A stretch of 64,000 nt of DNA, from contig JADJJT010000002.1 of assembly GCA_016706405.1 (NCBI GenBank), positions 310,001-374,000 on the forward strand. Reading direction: 5' to 3'. This document shows, one piece after another, positions 26,969 through 35,371 of the stretch. Position numbers and translations under genes: made by a program. Origin of the DNA: Sphingobacteriales bacterium (GTDB lineage Bacteria; Bacteroidota; Bacteroidia; Chitinophagales; UBA2359). The first letter of the stretch is position 1. Every line of letters starts with the position of its first letter. A model generated the notes under the pieces. That model did not search any database. It saw only the letters and a program-made list of their open reading frames with translations, and had not been told where the DNA came from.

Positions 26969-28900
26969 ATGAATCAAAATTACGGTGCCGATAGTATTCA
27001 GGTTTTAGAGGGTTTAGAGGCAGTGCGCAAAAGGCCAGCCATGTATATTGGCGATATTGGCTCTAAGGGTTTGCATCATTTGGTTTACGAAGTGGTTGAT
27101 AACTCTATAGACGAGGCATTGGCGGGTTATTGTAGCAATATATTTGTAAGCATAAATGCCGACAATTCAATTACTGTTCAAGACGATGGGCGGGGAATTC
27201 CGGTAGATATACACAAGGACGAAGGTCGCTCGGCACTTGAAGTAGTGATGACGGTTCTACATGCGGGCGGTAAATTTGATAAAAACAGCTACAAAGTATC
27301 CGGAGGTTTGCACGGTGTAGGTGTATCGTGCGTAAATGCTTTGTCTGAAAAAACACATGTAATAGTTGAACGCGATGGCAAAAAATACGAACAAACTTAC
27401 GAGCGAGGCGCGCCTATGTACGCTGTGCGCGAAATTGGCATCTCTGAAAGGCGTGGAACCACCACCACCTTTAAGCCCGATGACACTATTTTTACGGTTC
27501 ATGAGTATAACTATGATACTTTGGCTACCCGTTTGCGCGAGTTGGCTTACCTAAACCGCGGCATACGCATTACCCTAACCGATTTTAGAGAGCAAACAGA
27601 AGAGGGAACAACCAAAACCGAAACATTTTACTCGGAAGGAGGACTCGTAGAGTTTGTACGCTATTTAGATGCGACCCGGATTGCGATAATACCAAATCCC
27701 ATTTATTTAGAGGATTCACAAGACAATATTGTTGTTGAAGTAGCGATGCAGTATAATACAACTTTCAATGAAAACGTACACTCGTATGTAAATAACATAA
27801 ATACCATTGAAGGGGGGACGCATGTAACCGGTTTCCGGAAAGCCTTAACGCGCGTCTTCAAATCGTATGGCGAAAAAAATAATTTCTTTTCCAAACTCAA
27901 AGGCAACGTAACTGGCGAAGATTTTAGAGAGGGGCTAACTGCGTTAATATCCATAAAAGTGCCCGAACCACAGTTTGAAGGCCAAACAAAAACAAAATTA
28001 GGCAATGGCGAGGTTGCCGGCATTGTTGAGTCGTTGGTAGGGCAGGCCTTAAACAATTTTTTGGAAGAAAACCCCCGCGAAGCCAAATTTATTATTGAAA
28101 AAGTAGTATTAGCTGCCACGGCAAGGCAGGCCGCAGCCCGCGCCCGCGAATTGGTGCAGCGCAAAAACGTATTGATAGGCTCGGGGTTACCTGGCAAATT
28201 AGCCGACTGCTCGAGCAAAAATCCTGCTATTTGTGAACTGTACTTAGTAGAGGGCGACTCGGCAGGTGGCACCGCCAAACAAGGCCGCGACCGCGAGTTT
28301 CAGGCTATTATGCCCTTGCGCGGTAAAATATTAAATGTTGAAAAAGCCCAGGACCATAAAATTTTTGCCAACGAAGAAATAAAAAATATTTACCAGGCAT
28401 TAGGCATTTTTTACAACGAAGAAAAAGAATTAGTAACCGAAAAACTGCGCTACCACAAAGTAATTATTATGTGCGATGCCGATGTGGACGGTAGCCATAT
28501 TGTTACGCTTATTCTAACGCTTATGTTTAGGCACATGAAACGCCTAATTGAGCAAGGAAATGTATATATTGCCTCGCCACCCCTGTATTTAATAAAAAAA
28601 GGAAAAAACCAACGCTATTGCTGGAACGAAGAAGACCGCGAACAAACAACCCGCGAATTTGCCGGAGAAGGTGGCGACACCAGTAAAGTAACAATACAAC
28701 GCTACAAAGGCTTGGGCGAAATGAACGCCGAACAGCTTTGGGATACAACCATGAACCCCCAAACCCGTACACTTATGCGGGTAACGATTGAAAGCGCCGC
28801 CGAAGCCGACCGCATTTTTTCGATGTTGATGGGCGATGACGTTGCCCCCCGCCGTGATTTTATTGAAAGCCATGCCAAATATGCAAAAATTGATGCTTAA
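26969..28900 (+). CDS. gyrB: DNA gyrase subunit B
   Basis: The 643-residue protein starts with YGADSIQVLEGLEAVRKRP and has the GHKL ATP-site motifs EVVDNSIDEALAG (about 42), DDGRGIPV (about 75) and GGLHGVGVSCVNAL (about 112), then the TOPRIM motif YLVEGDSAGGTAKQGRDR (about 425) and CDADVDGSHI (about 500), ending in QRYKGLGEMNAEQLW. GyrB supplies ATPase and DNA-cleavage metal sites for negative supercoiling with GyrA. Length and the short TOPRIM fit GyrB of Bacteroidota; ParE is less likely. Confidence 0.95.
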   Translation: MNQNYGADSIQVLEGLEAVRKRPAMYIGDIGSKGLHHLVYEVVDNSIDEALAGYCSNIFVSINADNSITVQDDGRGIPVDIHKDEGRSALEVVMTVLHAGGKFDKNSYKVSGGLHGVGVSCVNALSEKTHVIVERDGKKYEQTYERGAPMYAVREIGISERRGTTTTFKPDDTIFTVHEYNYDTLATRLRELAYLNRGIRITLTDFREQTEEGTTKTETFYSEGGLVEFVRYLDATRIAIIPNPIYLEDSQDNIVVEVAMQYNTTFNENVHSYVNNINTIEGGTHVTGFRKALTRVFKSYGEKNNFFSKLKGNVTGEDFREGLTALISIKVPEPQFEGQTKTKLGNGEVAGIVESLVGQALNNFLEENPREAKFIIEKVVLAATARQAAARARELVQRKNVLIGSGLPGKLADCSSKNPAICELYLVEGDSAGGTAKQGRDREFQAIMPLRGKILNVEKAQDHKIFANEEIKNIYQALGIFYNEEKELVTEKLRYHKVIIMCDADVDGSHIVTLILTLMFRHMKRLIEQGNVYIASPPLYLIKKGKNQRYCWNEEDREQTTREFAGEGGDTSKVTIQRYKGLGEMNAEQLWDTTMNPQTRTLMRVTIESAAEADRIFSMLMGDDVAPRRDFIESHAKYAKIDA

Positions 28901-29408
28901 TTTGCATAATTTATTTGGGTGATGAGAGCAAAAGGAAAATTATATCCAGTGCAACCAAACAACCGGATCCGGATATGGTAAAATAGCCTTTATAGCAAAC
29001 CTAAGTAAAATAATCCGGAAATATTTAAAATACTCCCTACCTTACAACCATAAATTGCACCCCTAACTCATAACTCATAGAAGTTGTTTAAGAATTAACC
29101 CATATAATTAACCACATAGACACATAGAATTTGTTTAAGCATAAAATAAGATGTGACAGTTTAAACACTTGATACTAAGAAAATATTGAGGTAAAAACAG
29201 GCTACAAAAATGTAAAACAGATTTATAGAGGACTTAGTTTCGCAATTGCTTCAATGGCACATAGTTCTAAACTGTTTCAATAAACTAATTTTTAAACAAG
29301 TTCATAATTAATTATCTCTGCTACCTCTCACTAAATAAATAAAAAGCTCGTCGCCCGGCTTGTCTAAATCTTTGTTAAAGCGTCAACGCAGTAGTAATAC
29401 ACAAACCC
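28901..29408. other. Intergenic region after gyrB
   Basis: A 508-bp spacer. Besides the mobile repeat copy at 29080-29303 it holds two TCCGGA sites near 28970-29020. No gene was seen. Confidence 0.5.
29080..29303 (-). repeat. MITE-like element, copy 2 (224 bp, 3-bp TSD ata)
   Basis: It is the reverse complement of the element at 23079: it begins GAAGTTGTTTAAGAATTAA and ends TTTTTAAACAAGTTC. The interior shares long blocks with the other copies, such as CTATGTGTCTATGTGGTTA. The flanks are ata on both sides. It sits 180 bp after gyrB. Confidence 0.85.
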
Positions 29409-30413
29409 ATGAATACCAATTTTAATAAAACCGTATCGGTTATGGTTGGCGGCGAAATAGCCAAGTATGGCACCTTGCCTATTGAGTTTTTATTGCGCTT
29501 GGGCAACGACATTCAAAATTTGATTTACACCTTAGCCCGGTTTGAAATTATAACCGCTACTACCATAGACCTCAACAATTTTAAATTAGACCTTGTTGGG
29601 TTTGATGCAGGTGAGGGGTACGTAGTACTGCATTTTGCCTATACCCGCCAAATACAAACCTTACTTGGCACTAATGTTGAAGAACAACGCGATATTGTAA
29701 GCCAAAGTTTTAACCAAGTAATGCAAGTAGCCAACAAGGGTAATTACACCGAACTTAAAACCGTTTACCCCTTGCCCTACAAACGCAATCATATAACCGA
29801 AGCCTTGTTTGAATTAGTTAGTGGCTTAGGCAATACACCAGTGTTTATTGTTGAGCAAAATCAAAAAAAATCTAAACCCAATCCTATTTACAGAATAAAT
29901 CCTTTTAAAAACGAGGTTCGAAGCAGTTTATTAACACAAATCATTCCTGTATTTAACGAAGAAGTTGAAGAACGCATGGCTTATGCACGGGTAAAAGTTA
30001 CCACAAAAGGTGGTAAAATAAAAAACCGGATTCAAGAGGTGTTTAATGCCGATGATACTTCGTTATCGTATGCCCCGCACGTAATAGTTTGCGACAACCG
30101 AACCTATACTTTAGATGCCCCCTTGCGTTGTTTATTTGAAAAAGAAAACGATTATTATATTATTCAATCTGAACTGTTGGGTATAATGGGAACAGGTAAT
30201 ACCGAAGACGAGGCCGAAATTAGTTTTGCCCAAGAATTCGATTTTATTTTTACGCGCTATAATCAATTGCCCTTTGCAAAACTGTCGGAAAAACAAAAAA
30301 AGGTAAAAATTATGCTCGACTTTTTGGTTACCCAAGTAGTAGGCGAAGCCTCCCAAGCGAATAAAACAAGCTCAAACTCCGGAAAAACAAAAAGCCAACC
30401 AACTAACAGCTAA
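29409..30413 (+). CDS. Long protein with a HicB-like C-terminal region (putative antitoxin)
   Basis: The protein is 334 residues. Residues 1-210 (MVGGEIAKYGTLPIEFLLRLG and onward) match nothing I can name. Residues 215-320 look HicB-like: strands around LRCLFEKENDYYIIQSELLG followed by IMGTGNTEDEAEISFAQEF and a final helix KLSEKQKKVKIMLDFLV. HicB antitoxins have a degraded RNase H fold with a GxTxEEA turn. The next gene encodes a HicA-like protein, which supports a toxin-antitoxin reading. The last codons (KSQPTNS, stop TAA) are already part of the heptamer array that follows. Function is inferred. Confidence 0.5.
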   Translation: MNTNFNKTVSVMVGGEIAKYGTLPIEFLLRLGNDIQNLIYTLARFEIITATTIDLNNFKLDLVGFDAGEGYVVLHFAYTRQIQTLLGTNVEEQRDIVSQSFNQVMQVANKGNYTELKTVYPLPYKRNHITEALFELVSGLGNTPVFIVEQNQKKSKPNPIYRINPFKNEVRSSLLTQIIPVFNEEVEERMAYARVKVTTKGGKIKNRIQEVFNADDTSLSYAPHVIVCDNRTYTLDAPLRCLFEKENDYYIIQSELLGIMGTGNTEDEAEISFAQEFDFIFTRYNQLPFAKLSEKQKKVKIMLDFLVTQVVGEASQANKTSSNSGKTKSQPTNS

Positions 30414-30653
30414 CAGCCAATAGCCACCAGCCAATAGCCACCAGCTAACAGCCAACAGCTAACAGCCAAAAGCCAAAAGCTAACAGCCAATAGCCAAAAG
30501 CCACCAGCTAACAGCCAATAGCCAATAGCCACCAGCCAATAGCTAACAGCCACCAGCCACCAGCCACCAGCCAAAAGCTAACAGCCAAAAGCCAATAGCC
30601 ACCAGCCAATAGCTAACAGCCAAAAGCCATCAGCTAACAGCCAAAAGCCATCA
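30394..30653 (+). repeat. Variant heptanucleotide repeat array (35 perfect-length units)
   Basis: From 30409 to 30653 the sequence is 35 consecutive 7-bp units of the form GCYANNA. My tally: GCTAACA 9, GCCAATA 8, GCCACCA 8, GCCAAAA 7, GCCATCA 2, GCCAACA 1. Two irregular units precede it inside the upstream gene. The period is exactly 7 with no indel. GCTAACA units interrupt the others every two to five units. The plus strand has one G per unit and contains stops in every frame, so it is non-coding. Confidence 0.92.
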
Positions 30654-30688
30654 GCCCCAAAAACCCATCTTATTTATATATCTAAGGG

Positions 30689-31027
30689 ATGTCACATTTA
30701 CCTAATAGTAGTTTGCCAAATATTGACATTAACAAACTTTTCCGGAACCTTAAGAAATTAGGATTTATAGAATCGCCCGTTAAAAATCAGGCGGTTAAAT
30801 TTTTGGAATTATATTGTAACGGTCAATTTGTACTGCATACCAAAATAACCCGGAGTGCTCAAACATTTTTAACTGCCGACCAAGCCCGGCAAATAACGTA
30901 CCAATGCCGCCTTACCCCCAACGAGCTAACCCTAATAGCCGAAGGAAGTTTAGATGCCAACCAATATATAAGTTTGCTGTATGAACGCGGCGAAATAGCT
31001 TTTGATGTTGAAGACGTTATAGGATAA
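30689..31027 (+). CDS. HicA-like small protein (putative toxin)
   Basis: This 112-residue protein has the layout of the larger HicA-type mRNA-interferase relatives: DINKLFRNLKKLGFIES (about 13), a strand pair VKFLELYCNGQFVLHTKI, then ADQARQITYQCRLTPNELTLIAEG and ANQYISLLYERG. In those families the tail reads xxQLxLTxxEFxxLxxGxLSxEEYLxLL. The conserved catalytic His of the GSHH motif is not visible, so RNase activity is uncertain. It lies 275 bp after the HicB-like gene, across the heptamer array. An alternative is an unrelated small Bacteroidota protein. Confidence 0.45.
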   Translation: MSHLPNSSLPNIDINKLFRNLKKLGFIESPVKNQAVKFLELYCNGQFVLHTKITRSAQTFLTADQARQITYQCRLTPNELTLIAEGSLDANQYISLLYERGEIAFDVEDVIG

Positions 31028-31075
31028 GCCTTAGTTGTATTCGATATTTTTTTACGCCCCATTTAATTTATTGAT

Positions 31076-31768
31076 ATGAATATTTTGCTAATAGGCGATT
31101 CATTACTAATAGCCGAAACCCAAACAGCCTTAAACCAACTGCCGCCCGGTAGCAATATAGCTGTTAACCATTTGGCAACAAACCATTTCGATTTGATAAT
31201 TGATACAGATTTTGACTTAATACCAGAAACTAACTGCGCCGACCGTTTGGCAACTTATGCCACACTTACACAAACTGTTGTGATGGTTGGGGCAGTGCGG
31301 CGCTCACTTTCAGAGGCAGTTTATATTTTGGGCGAAGAGAATATGAATTGCTGTTTGGCCGGATTTAATAATTGGCCTACTTTTATAAATCGACCTTTGT
31401 GGGAGGTATCGCTTTGGATGCCCCAAAAAAACCGAGAAATAGCTGCCGCTATCTTTCAAAAATTAGGTATGAACTGGCGCGAAGTGAACGACAGGGTAGG
31501 TTTGGTAACGCCGCGTATTGTGGGCATGATAATTAACGAAGCCTGCTACACCCTACAAGAAGGCACGGCAACTATTGCCGATATTGACCGCGCCATGCAA
31601 TTAGGTGTAAATTATCCGGATGGCCCTTTTTCGTGGGCTAATAAAATTGGGCTGTCAAATGTGTATCAAACTTTAGCGGCAGTTTATAACGATACCCACG
31701 ATGAGCGATATAAAATTTGCCCGCTTCTTAAAACCCATTTTTTGCAGCATAAAAATTTTGCCGTTTAA
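31076..31768 (+). CDS. 3-hydroxyacyl-CoA dehydrogenase-like protein with degenerate NAD domain
   Basis: The protein is 230 residues. The C-terminal half matches the 3HCDH domain: VGLVTPRIVGMIINEACYTLQEG (in pieces, about 142), IADIDRAMQLGVNYPDGPFSW (about 168) and a terminal helix region. The N-terminal half is short and reads NILLIGDSLLIAE where the family has a GxGxMG nucleotide loop, so NAD binding is doubtful. Complete enzymes are about 280-310 residues. It follows the HicA-like gene by 48 bp on the same strand. It may be a divergent or non-catalytic member. Confidence 0.65.
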   Translation: MNILLIGDSLLIAETQTALNQLPPGSNIAVNHLATNHFDLIIDTDFDLIPETNCADRLATYATLTQTVVMVGAVRRSLSEAVYILGEENMNCCLAGFNNWPTFINRPLWEVSLWMPQKNREIAAAIFQKLGMNWREVNDRVGLVTPRIVGMIINEACYTLQEGTATIADIDRAMQLGVNYPDGPFSWANKIGLSNVYQTLAAVYNDTHDERYKICPLLKTHFLQHKNFAV

Positions 31769-31825
31769 AAATTTATGTTTTCAGGGAGGTGCTCCACCAA
31801 GTATTAATCAACAAATAAATTCAAC

Positions 31826-32581
31826 ATGTCTCTTATTTCAAATAGTATTAAATTAGTGGCTAAAAGCACAACTGCTTTTTTAAGTAGTTTACTGCTGTTT
31901 ATTTTAGGTGGCCTAGCTTTAAATCTTTTTTTAATTATAAACTTCCCCGCACTTTGTGGCGAAACCAGCTATTGTGCTTTGTATTGGTTGGCGGTAGTGC
32001 TATTTGTGCCGGGCTTTGTAATTTTATATGCTTTGGTAGGCTATAAATATGCTATCCAAAGAGTAATTCAAGTAGTGTATAGCCAAAACAAGCCTGCATT
32101 TTACAACTATTTAACCGAAAAACTAACCAACTATTTTACAGCACAGCAAAAAACCAATCCTAATAACACCGATTGGGGTAGTATGGCTTTAGGCTTTTTT
32201 GCAAAACTCGATGGTTTGTCGTTTGTATTGCGCAAGGCAGCCAAATTATTAGTAGGGCGTATTCCGTTGGGCGAGGTATTGCTAAATGTCGTTGAAAAAA
32301 GCGAGGCTAATTCTTCTTTAAATGGCGAGGAAACTAACAATAATACACCTCTTACTGAAGCTGCTGCCAACAACGACCAGCCAAACACAACACCGCCCAC
32401 TAATCCCGAAGTTGCCGCAGCACCCAACCCCAACTCGCCTCAAGCGAGTGCCACGCGGCTTACATCGGCTATTGATAACTATATTGGCGACGAAGTAATT
32501 GCCCCCGGATGGTTATTGCCTTTGATTGTAGTAGTGCTAAATTTGAGTTTATTTGGATTTTTGCACTGGTGGTTTAGGTAA
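31826..32581 (+). CDS. Hypothetical integral membrane protein
   Basis: The 251-residue protein has two N-terminal membrane segments (about 13-40 and 52-75), a soluble middle (about 80-165), a disordered Asn/Thr/Pro-rich stretch (about 165-210) and a C-terminal membrane segment (about 228-248). No family is recognised. The gene follows the dehydrogenase-like gene by 57 bp on the same strand and converges with the glycosyltransferase gene. Confidence 0.6.
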   Translation: MSLISNSIKLVAKSTTAFLSSLLLFILGGLALNLFLIINFPALCGETSYCALYWLAVVLFVPGFVILYALVGYKYAIQRVIQVVYSQNKPAFYNYLTEKLTNYFTAQQKTNPNNTDWGSMALGFFAKLDGLSFVLRKAAKLLVGRIPLGEVLLNVVEKSEANSSLNGEETNNNTPLTEAAANNDQPNTTPPTNPEVAAAPNPNSPQASATRLTSAIDNYIGDEVIAPGWLLPLIVVVLNLSLFGFLHWWFR

Positions 32582-32677
32582 AGCACCTCAAACATGTTTT
32601 TGCAAGTTTTTTTGCGTGCTCTATCCATATTTCATCTTCCGGAGACGATTTGAATAAAAATAAACTAAGCAATCAAT

Positions 32678-33652
32678 TTAATACCAAAGCCGGCCTTTAA
32701 CCTGCTTTATATAGGCAAGTGCTTTCTTAGAAATTGGTTGCCGTTTTGTTTGTTTCAATTTTGTTAAGGTATTTTTAAATGCCTGCCACCATTGCACGAC
32801 GTTAAAATTCGATTGCCGCAAAAAATAACCCGACCATGCAATAAAATGGCTAAATGTATAAATAATAGGCAAATATTTATAAGCTATAACCGTTTTGTTT
32901 TCTAAATTCCATTGCGTTAGCTTTGTTTCGGCTTCGCGGCCATTTGGGCTTTTTTGATGAAGTACGGTAATAGCTGCCGAATATAAGATAGCGTATCCGG
33001 CATTTATAGTTTTGTAGGCTAAATCGTATTCTTCCATACCATAAAAAATGGTTTCCGGATATAAGCCTACCTTTTCAAAAACTTCTTTTTTTACCACATG
33101 TCCGCTTCCTACAAAAAAATTTGTAAAGAACTGGGGCTGTTTGGCAAGTTGTTTGTTTTTGGTTGCAATATAATATTCGTGGGTTGTGGTTCTATACTCT
33201 CGAAGCGCTAAAATGCCAATATCATTATAAGACAACTGTTGCTGTTCGTGCTCGTGCTTTGGGCTGTTGTGTTGGTTAAATATTTCAAGTATAATTTTGG
33301 GAGCTTGCTTTTCCTGAAACAAGGCATCATCGTCAATAAATACTAAATAATAGCCTTTAGCGAGGGTAATGCCCAAATTCCGGCCACGCGCAACTCCTAA
33401 ATTTTCAGCGCTGTTTATGTAATTTACTAAATTTCGCTGTAAACTTGGCAATTCGTTTAAATAGGTCTCAAAATTATCATACGAACTTGTAGAGCCGTTA
33501 TTGATGATAATTATTTCGAAGGTTTGATTTGGGTCGTGTTCAAGCTCAAAAATATTGGCCAGCACTAATTGGGTGTCAACAGGTCTGTTATAACTGATAA
33601 CAATATATGAAAACAAAGGCGAAGGTTGGCCGGCAGTCATTTTTTTAGGCAA
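32678..33652 (-). CDS. Glycosyltransferase family 2
   Basis: This 324-residue GT-A protein starts near FSYIVISYNRPVDTQLVL. It has the family-2 nucleotide-sugar motif FEIIIINNGSTSS (about 44), NLGVARGRNLGITLAKGYYL (about 83) and a DxD-type LVFIDDDALF (about 104), and an acceptor-side EEYDLAYKTINAGY (about 197). It transfers a sugar from a nucleotide donor to an unknown acceptor, probably in surface polysaccharide or lipid modification. No other polysaccharide genes are next to it. A TTG/ATG choice does not affect the domain. Confidence 0.85.
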   Translation of the reverse strand: MPKKMTAGQPSPLFSYIVISYNRPVDTQLVLANIFELEHDPNQTFEIIIINNGSTSSYDNFETYLNELPSLQRNLVNYINSAENLGVARGRNLGITLAKGYYLVFIDDDALFQEKQAPKIILEIFNQHNSPKHEHEQQQLSYNDIGILALREYRTTTHEYYIATKNKQLAKQPQFFTNFFVGSGHVVKKEVFEKVGLYPETIFYGMEEYDLAYKTINAGYAILYSAAITVLHQKSPNGREAETKLTQWNLENKTVIAYKYLPIIYTFSHFIAWSGYFLRQSNFNVVQWWQAFKNTLTKLKQTKRQPISKKALAYIKQVKGRLWY

Positions 33653-33759
33653 TATAAAATTTTACAACTAAGCACTATTTATGCAAAGTTGCCGCATTGG
33701 TTGGTAACTAACTATATTAAATTAACCGTTTATTTAGCTAATTTGTTTATTTATTGCGC

Positions 33760-34083
33760 TTAAACAGCAAACGAACTGCCACAGCCACAAGTATCGCTGG
33801 CGTTGGGGTTAGTAAAAGTAAAACCTCGGTTTTCGAGGCCGTTGACGTAGTCAAGTTTCATGCCCAACAAATACATGCCATGCGCTTGGTTCATAAAAAC
33901 TTTAATGCCATCAATTTCAAAAATCTCATCGCCTTCTTGCTGGGTATCAAAGCCCAAAATATAAGTCATACCCGAGCAACCACCGCCTTTAACACCTATG
34001 CGCAAACCGTGCTCGGCAGTTGAAAGGTCTTTTTCGTCTAAAAGTAGTTTTACCTCGTTTAGTGCGCTGGGCGATATCTGAAT
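33760..34083 (-). CDS. A-type iron-sulfur carrier (IscA/HesB family), start uncertain
   Basis: The frame has the three cluster cysteines: GGGCSGMTY and the C-terminal DTCGCGSSF. Family similarity runs up to IQISPSALNEVKLLL, encoded from about 34083. No ATG exists in this frame upstream; the open frame runs to 34134 (CTG). An ATG at 34094 is followed by eight C and is out of frame by one; a ninth C would make the natural start MPPPIQISP. A TTG at 34005 would cut off conserved residues. The protein likely delivers Fe-S clusters to target apoproteins. Confidence 0.85.
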   Translation of the reverse strand: MQISPSALNEVKLLLDEKDLSTAEHGLRIGVKGGGCSGMTYILGFDTQQEGDEIFEIDGIKVFMNQAHGMYLLGMKLDYVNGLENRGFTFTNPNASDTCGCGSSFAV

Positions 34084-34140
34084 GGGGGGGGCATCAAAAA
34101 TAGTAGTGGCAAAAGGAGGGGATGTCTCGGCCAGAGTTGT

Positions 34141-34477
34141 TTTTTATTTATAAGTTGTTAATTTTAAGATTAAAATATGCCATTTGTTAACTCAAACGGC
34201 TTGTTATTTAACGAAGTTGTTTAAAAATTAGTTGACTGAACCATTTTGGAACTATGTGCCATTGAAGCAATTGCGAAACTAAGTCGTCAATAAATCTGTT
34301 TTACATTTTTGCAACCTGTTTTTACCTCAATAGTTTTTTAGTGTCAAGTGTTTAAAAGGGTCACAGCTTTTAATACTTATACAAGTTCTATGTGTCTAAG
34401 TGGTTAATTATATGGTTTAATACTTAAACAATTTCAACAACAAAATTAGCTACTTGTTTGCATTTTAGCAATATTAT
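34141..34477. other. Intergenic region holding mobile repeat copy 3
   Basis: A 337-bp AT-rich spacer. Besides the repeat at 34213-34435 it holds nothing I can name. Confidence 0.5.
34213..34435 (+). repeat. MITE-like element, copy 3 (223 bp, 3-bp TSD aac)
   Basis: It begins GAAGTTGTTTAAAAATTAG and ends TACTTAAACAATTTC, in the same orientation as copy 1. Internal blocks such as TGTTTTACATTTTT and CTATGTGTCTA are shared. The flanks are aac on both sides, a third independent 3-bp duplication. Confidence 0.85.
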
Positions 34478-35371
34478 TTATTTTGCCTGGGGGCAGCGGT
34501 TGCTATACAAAGTATAAGTCAGGCCGATTTTAAACATAAAAAAACCATCTTTGGTTATGCTGTCGCCGCGTTGTTTGCCTTCGGCACCAACCGAGTTACC
34601 CAATTCGTCGCTGCGGTCGGCAATTTCGGCGGTAATTGTTCCGTCTCCAAGCAAAGCATTATCAACAAACGAGGTGCTTACGTCGTCAATATAGTCGGTA
34701 AAAGTTTTGGTATAAGTGCCTTCGGCAAAGAAGTTCCACGAGCCAGCCAGCCAATATTTAAAACCACCGCCAAGAGGTATTGCGGGCTGAATTTTTTTAT
34801 ACGGCTTGCGTCCTGTATAGTCGGTTTGCTGTTGGCCTTCGGTACCAAGCGTTTGCAGGGCGTACCATTGGCCTTCAAACTTAGCTTTGGGGTTAAAATG
34901 AAACAACGAAAGCCCTGTTGTTAAATACGGGGTAAAATAATGTCCGCCGCGCCCAACACTGTATTTCATAAAATGCAAATCAACCAACCCTGCCAATTCA
35001 ATAATATGTGTTTTAAAGCTAAGGTTGCGCACTTCTTGAAACGGGTTTTTTGAGGCATCGTCGCGGTGCAAAACGGTACCGCCACTTAAGCCAGCCCTAA
35101 AATGCAAATAAGGGTGGTAATTATACCTGTATAAAACGCCCATGGCCGGGCGAGTATATTGCCATTGAAAATTGGTATTAAGGTCGCCAAAATAAGTTGA
35201 TGAGCCAACCCATGCGCCAATTTCAGAGCTTTGGGCGTAAATTGAAGTTTTAGAAATAGTTAAACCTACAACTAATACAACAAAGGGTAGTAGGGTTTTC
35301 CGGATGCTGCTGTTAAATCCGGAAAAAAAGAAAGCAACAAATTTGCGCATCATCATAAGTAATAAATACAT
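34478..35371 (-). CDS. DUF6089-type outer-membrane beta-barrel protein
   Basis: This 297-residue protein has a signal segment (about 20-45), then SEIGAWVGSSTYFGDLN, the hallmark TYFGDLN opening of DUF6089, and repeated amphipathic strands (MGVLYRYNYHPYLHFRAG; GGGFKYWLAGSWNFF; FFMFKIGLTYTLYS). DUF6089 proteins are outer-membrane barrels of Bacteroidota, some linked to surface assembly and T9SS. An insertion of charged residues precedes the last strand (about 240-275). The first in-frame ATG gives MYLLLMMMRKF; a start at the later M residues is also possible. Confidence 0.8.
   Translation of the reverse strand: MYLLLMMMRKFVAFFFSGFNSSIRKTLLPFVVLVVGLTISKTSIYAQSSEIGAWVGSSTYFGDLNTNFQWQYTRPAMGVLYRYNYHPYLHFRAGLSGGTVLHRDDASKNPFQEVRNLSFKTHIIELAGLVDLHFMKYSVGRGGHYFTPYLTTGLSLFHFNPKAKFEGQWYALQTLGTEGQQQTDYTGRKPYKKIQPAIPLGGGFKYWLAGSWNFFAEGTYTKTFTDYIDDVSTSFVDNALLGDGTITAEIADRSDELGNSVGAEGKQRGDSITKDGFFMFKIGLTYTLYSNRCPQAK

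Noticed and set aside
30394..30653. CRISPR array
   Set aside because: Units are 7 bp with no spacers and no cas genes are nearby.
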